Part shown: positions 61,358-64,000 of the stretch, one piece after another
Layout of the letters: every line of letters starts with the position of its first letter
Numbering within the stretch: position 1 is the first letter of the stretch
DNA from: JBKPNJ01 sp963695705
GTDB lineage: Bacteria; Actinomycetota; Actinomycetes; Propionibacteriales; Nocardioidaceae
Direction of reading: 5' to 3'
Assembly: GCA_963695705.1 (NCBI GenBank)
Contig: CAVOHB010000009.1
Span: 372,001 to 436,000, forward strand
Length of the DNA: 64,000 nt
Translations under genes and position numbers: made by a program
Notes under the pieces: model-generated
What the model saw: the letters and a program-made list of their open reading frames with translations, nothing else
Database searches by the model: none
Told to the model about the DNA's origin: nothing

Positions 61358-62425
61358 GTGGTCACCAGGGACGATGTGGCCCGCTCGGCCGGTGTCTCGA
61401 CGGCCGTGGTGAGCTACGTGGTCAACGGTGGGCCGCGCCCGGTGTCCGAGGCCACCAGGAGCCGGGTCGAACGGGCCATCCGCGATCTCGGCTACCGGCC
61501 GAACGGAATAGCACGCGCACTCGTGACACAGCGCAGCAACGCTCTAGCCCTCGTCGTCCCGGATGCGGTCAACCCGTTCTTCGCCGAGCTAGCCCAGGCG
61601 GTCGAGGTCGCGAGTTTCTCCCATGGCTACACACTGCTGATCGGAAACGCCCGGGATGATCCCGAGGTGGAGCTCTCATACGTCCGCACTTTCCTCGAAC
61701 GCGGCGTGGACGGTGTGATCCTTTCTCCGTCCGCGTCTGCGGAGGCCACCGGCGAGCTACTGATGTCGGTCTCGGTGCCTACCGTCGTCATCGACCGGGC
61801 CCTCGACACGGACGGGTTCGACACGGTCGTGGTGGACAACGTCCGAGGCGGTCACTCCGCGACCACCCACCTGATTCAGCACGGCCACCGCATCATCGCC
61901 TGCCTCGCGGGCCCCCGCGAGGTCCGCACGGCACGAGATCGAGAGTACGGCTGGAACAACGCGCTGCGTGACGCAGGCGGAGATGGCCTTACCAGCGCCA
62001 GCGTCAGCACCAGCTTCTCTCGGCATGCCGCGTACGCGGCGACTCTTGATCTGTTGAGCCGCGGGCCAACTCCGAGTGCGATCTTCGCAACTGCCGACGA
62101 GCACGCGGTCGGCATCTATCGGGCGGCGGCCGAGCTGGGACGCCGGATCCCGGACGACCTCGCGGTTGTCTCGTTCGACAACGCCGATGCTGCTCGCTTC
62201 GCGGTGCCCGCGCTGACTACGGTGCACCAACCCCTTGAGCAGATGGCAGAGAGAGCGGTCGCGCTCATACTTGCGAGACTGGCCGATCCGAAGTCTCCTC
62301 CAATACATGAACGACTACCGGTTCAGCTCGTACCGCGAGGTTCCTGCGGCTGCCCAGATGTCGGCCCGACCGGCCAGCCCCTGCCCCCGCTGCGTCGAAG
62401 GAACGACGGAAGGACCCGCAGATGA
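61358..62425 (+). CDS. LacI-family repressor of the second locus
   Basis: 355 residues from the GTG at 61358 with AAGGAG ahead. DNA-binding part: VTRDDVARSAGVSTAVVSYV, then VNGGPRPVSEATRSRVERAI and LGYRPNGIARALVTQ. The effector domain has LALVVPDAVNPFFAELAQAV and VPTVVIDRALDTDGFDTVVV. The C-terminus is extended and basic (PPLRRRNDGRTRR). Its stop overlaps the binding-protein start by four bases. The identical palindromes at both promoters of this divergent locus are its likely sites. Confidence 0.94.
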   Translation: MVTRDDVARSAGVSTAVVSYVVNGGPRPVSEATRSRVERAIRDLGYRPNGIARALVTQRSNALALVVPDAVNPFFAELAQAVEVASFSHGYTLLIGNARDDPEVELSYVRTFLERGVDGVILSPSASAEATGELLMSVSVPTVVIDRALDTDGFDTVVVDNVRGGHSATTHLIQHGHRIIACLAGPREVRTARDREYGWNNALRDAGGDGLTSASVSTSFSRHAAYAATLDLLSRGPTPSAIFATADEHAVGIYRAAAELGRRIPDDLAVVSFDNADAARFAVPALTTVHQPLEQMAERAVALILARLADPKSPPIHERLPVQLVPRGSCGCPDVGPTGQPLPPLRRRNDGRTRR

Positions 62426-63711
62426 AGCGACAGCACTCCCGTGAGCGGTTGGCCGCGTGCGTCGTCCTGACCCTTGCGACGCTGGGACTCGTGGCCTGCA
62501 CCTCGCCGGCCGGCAAGTCAGGCGGTGGCGAAACGATCACGGTCACCGCTTTCGATGACGACGACATCACCATCTGGAAGAAGGTCGCCGCCAGCTACGA
62601 ATCATCGCATCCGGGCGCGGAGGTGAGCGTCACCCAGATACCGGAGGCTGCCTATGTCGCCAAGCTGGACACCTCGCTAGCGGTGCACCAGCCGCCAGAC
62701 ATCGCGTACGTCTACGGCGTCTCGCAGATCGGAAACTTCCTGCCCCTCAACGATCGTGTGTATGCCTCGCACGACCTCAAGCTGTCGGACTACAACGTCG
62801 GCGTCTTGCAGTCCGGATGCGGTGACGGCAAGTCGGTGTACTGCGCCGGCGGCTATGTCGGTGGTGAGGTCCTCTTCTACAACAAGCAGATGTTCCGTCA
62901 GGCGGGGCAGCCGTTCCCATCCACGACCGAACCCATGACCTTCGACCAGTACAGCGAGCTGGCTCACAAACTGACCGTTACCAACGACGACCTATCGAAA
63001 ATGCAGTTCGGAGGGGACGCGGAGCCGCCCTACTACTGGGTCGATCTCAATCTCTTCCTTGATCGGTCTGGTCACACGGTTCAGTACACCAGCCCTGACT
63101 ACGTTCATGTCATGACGGTTCTCACCGATATGGTCAAGGACGGAGTCGCACCGGCGCCGTCCCAGACTCAGGCGCTCGGTGCGCAGGATGGTGCCGCTGA
63201 TCTTTTCGCCCAAGGCAAGATCGCCATGGTGATCAACGACAACAGCCAATTCGCCACGGTGGACGCTCAGGGTATCGACTACGGCGTTGCCCCGGTGCCC
63301 GTCGCAGCTGGAGCCAAACCCTGGGTGTCGACGTGGACGAGCTCGTACGGGATACCCAAGGACGCCGCGCACCCGGACGAGGCTGCGGACCTGCTCGCTC
63401 TGTGGCTCACCGATGGCCAGAAACTGCAAGCTGACAACGGGCTCCTGCCACTGGAGTACTCGGCGGCGCAGAAGTACTTCACCGACGACGGCGGACCGCA
63501 CTCCGAGTTCCTTGCCGTTACCAAACTCGCCCGCCCCACGGTCTTCACGGTGAATCTCTTCGCCTGGACCGGGACCCTGGAGGATGCCTGGACGGCGATC
63601 ATACGGGGCGACAAGTCCGTCGCGGATGCGCTCGCCGATGCCCAACCGAAGGCGCAGCAGGGACTCGACCGGACCTGGGAGCAGTACAACGCTGCGACCG
63701 GCGGCGGTTGA
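62422..63711 (+). CDS. CUT1 sugar-binding lipoprotein, second locus
   Basis: 429 residues. It has a lipoprotein signal with basic KRQHSRER, hydrophobic LAACVVLTLATLGLV and lipobox VAC at about residue 26. The mature part begins TITVTAFDDDDITIWKKVAA and has AYVAKLDTSLAVHQPPDIAY, as in solute-binding family 1. It shares the Cys pair (SGCGDGKSVYCAGGYVGG) with the first locus's binding protein. Its ATG overlaps the LacI stop (ATGA), so sensor and receptor are made together. It delivers substrate to the two leftward-encoded permeases. Confidence 0.93.
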   Translation: MKRQHSRERLAACVVLTLATLGLVACTSPAGKSGGGETITVTAFDDDDITIWKKVAASYESSHPGAEVSVTQIPEAAYVAKLDTSLAVHQPPDIAYVYGVSQIGNFLPLNDRVYASHDLKLSDYNVGVLQSGCGDGKSVYCAGGYVGGEVLFYNKQMFRQAGQPFPSTTEPMTFDQYSELAHKLTVTNDDLSKMQFGGDAEPPYYWVDLNLFLDRSGHTVQYTSPDYVHVMTVLTDMVKDGVAPAPSQTQALGAQDGAADLFAQGKIAMVINDNSQFATVDAQGIDYGVAPVPVAAGAKPWVSTWTSSYGIPKDAAHPDEAADLLALWLTDGQKLQADNGLLPLEYSAAQKYFTDDGGPHSEFLAVTKLARPTVFTVNLFAWTGTLEDAWTAIIRGDKSVADALADAQPKAQQGLDRTWEQYNAATGGG

Positions 63712-63841
63712 CCCACAACGCAGCATCGACACAGCTAGCTCGAGGCATCGTCGGCAGCGTAGTCCTCGAAGGAGCTCTCGAGTATGGCCGCCAACTGGTT
63801 GCTCACGCTGACCCCGAGACTCCGTGGAAGCGTGCCCGTGG

Positions 63842-64000
63842 CTACAGGTCGCGCTCGTAGGCCAGCATGAGCGGGCCGCCCTCGCCCTCGGATCGGCGGA
63901 ACCCGGCCGCTTCGTAGAGGCGTTGAGCAAGCCGATCGTCCTCGCTGGTGACGAGGAACGCGTAGTCGGCTCCCCGCTCCCGCGCCACCCGCATGGCCTC
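63842..64000 (-). CDS. GNAT acetyltransferase, C-terminal part cut by window edge
   Basis: 52 residues up to the stop at 63842. The visible part is EAMRVARERGADYAFLVTSE followed by DDRLAQRLYEAAGFRRSEGE, the last helix and strand of a GNAT fold with the LYEAAGF motif. The acetyl-CoA loop lies beyond the window. It is convergent with the second binding-protein gene. Confidence 0.8.
   Translation of the reverse strand, partial: EAMRVARERGADYAFLVTSEDDRLAQRLYEAAGFRRSEGEGGPLMLAYERDL

Noticed and set aside
1..64000. tRNA, rRNA, CRISPR arrays, insertion sequences, phage genes or att sites
   Set aside because: None was seen by eye: no clover-leaf with CCA-like end, no spaced direct repeats, no transposase or integrase motifs. 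A covariance-model search would be needed to exclude small RNAs.

Overview
The window is high-GC DNA with GTG/TTG starts, many genes whose start codon directly follows a TAnnnT -10 element (leaderless transcripts), LacI-controlled CUT1 sugar transporters and an ECF42-type sigma factor. Together these point to an actinobacterium, probably a soil or saprophytic one. The species cannot be told from the sequence. No rRNA, tRNA, CRISPR array, insertion sequence or phage gene was seen.

Region 1 (1-34.9 kb) is accessory DNA made of short, mostly single-gene units on both strands: an aldo/keto reductase (cut by the edge), a YidC-type insertase pair, a flavoprotein, an ABC-F ATPase, a cyclase/ATPase/TPR regulator, several GNAT acetyltransferases, VOC proteins, alpha/beta hydrolases, a rifampin ADP-ribosyltransferase (Arr), an ECF42 sigma factor with its YciI partner, and secreted or lipoprotein genes of unknown role. 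It also holds decaying genes: a Dabb protein with its middle deleted, a MarR-like fragment, a twice-frameshifted reductase, a 2-hydroxyacid dehydrogenase remnant and a truncated DUF6069-like gene. At 24.9-30.1 kb four consecutive genes carry 13 frameshifts, and every one of them is a shift by one extra base. Twelve can be repaired by removing one T. The genes on both sides are intact.

Region 2 (35.0-54.9 kb) is a large glycoside uptake and breakdown locus: a divergent cupin, a CUT1 ABC transporter (binding lipoprotein, two permeases, MsmK/UgpC-like ATPase), a phosphomannose-isomerase-like protein (one frameshift), a Gfo/Idh/MocA dehydrogenase, a LacI regulator, a GH1 glycosidase, two large glycoside-hydrolase-like proteins, an MDR dehydrogenase without the usual catalytic cysteine, a D-2-hydroxyacid dehydrogenase and a CehA/McbA-type metallohydrolase. 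Four copies of an 18-bp palindrome (consensus near TGTGGTAACGTTCCCACA) lie before the binding protein, GH1, MDR and CehA genes. They define a likely regulon of the LacI protein encoded at 42.5 kb.

Region 3 (54.9-63.7 kb) is a second LacI-controlled locus. A LacI gene and a binding lipoprotein run rightward. Two permeases, three tandem ADP-ribosylglycohydrolase paralogues and an alpha/beta hydrolase run leftward, with overlapping start and stop codons throughout. Identical operators (TCTACTCGTGTAGA) sit at both divergent promoters. The locus has no ATPase gene of its own and may borrow the one at 38.8 kb. A transporter linked to three ADP-ribosylglycohydrolases suggests uptake and cleavage of a ribosylated or otherwise N/O-glycosidic compound. 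This is the best candidate in the window for an undescribed pathway. The window ends inside a GNAT gene.
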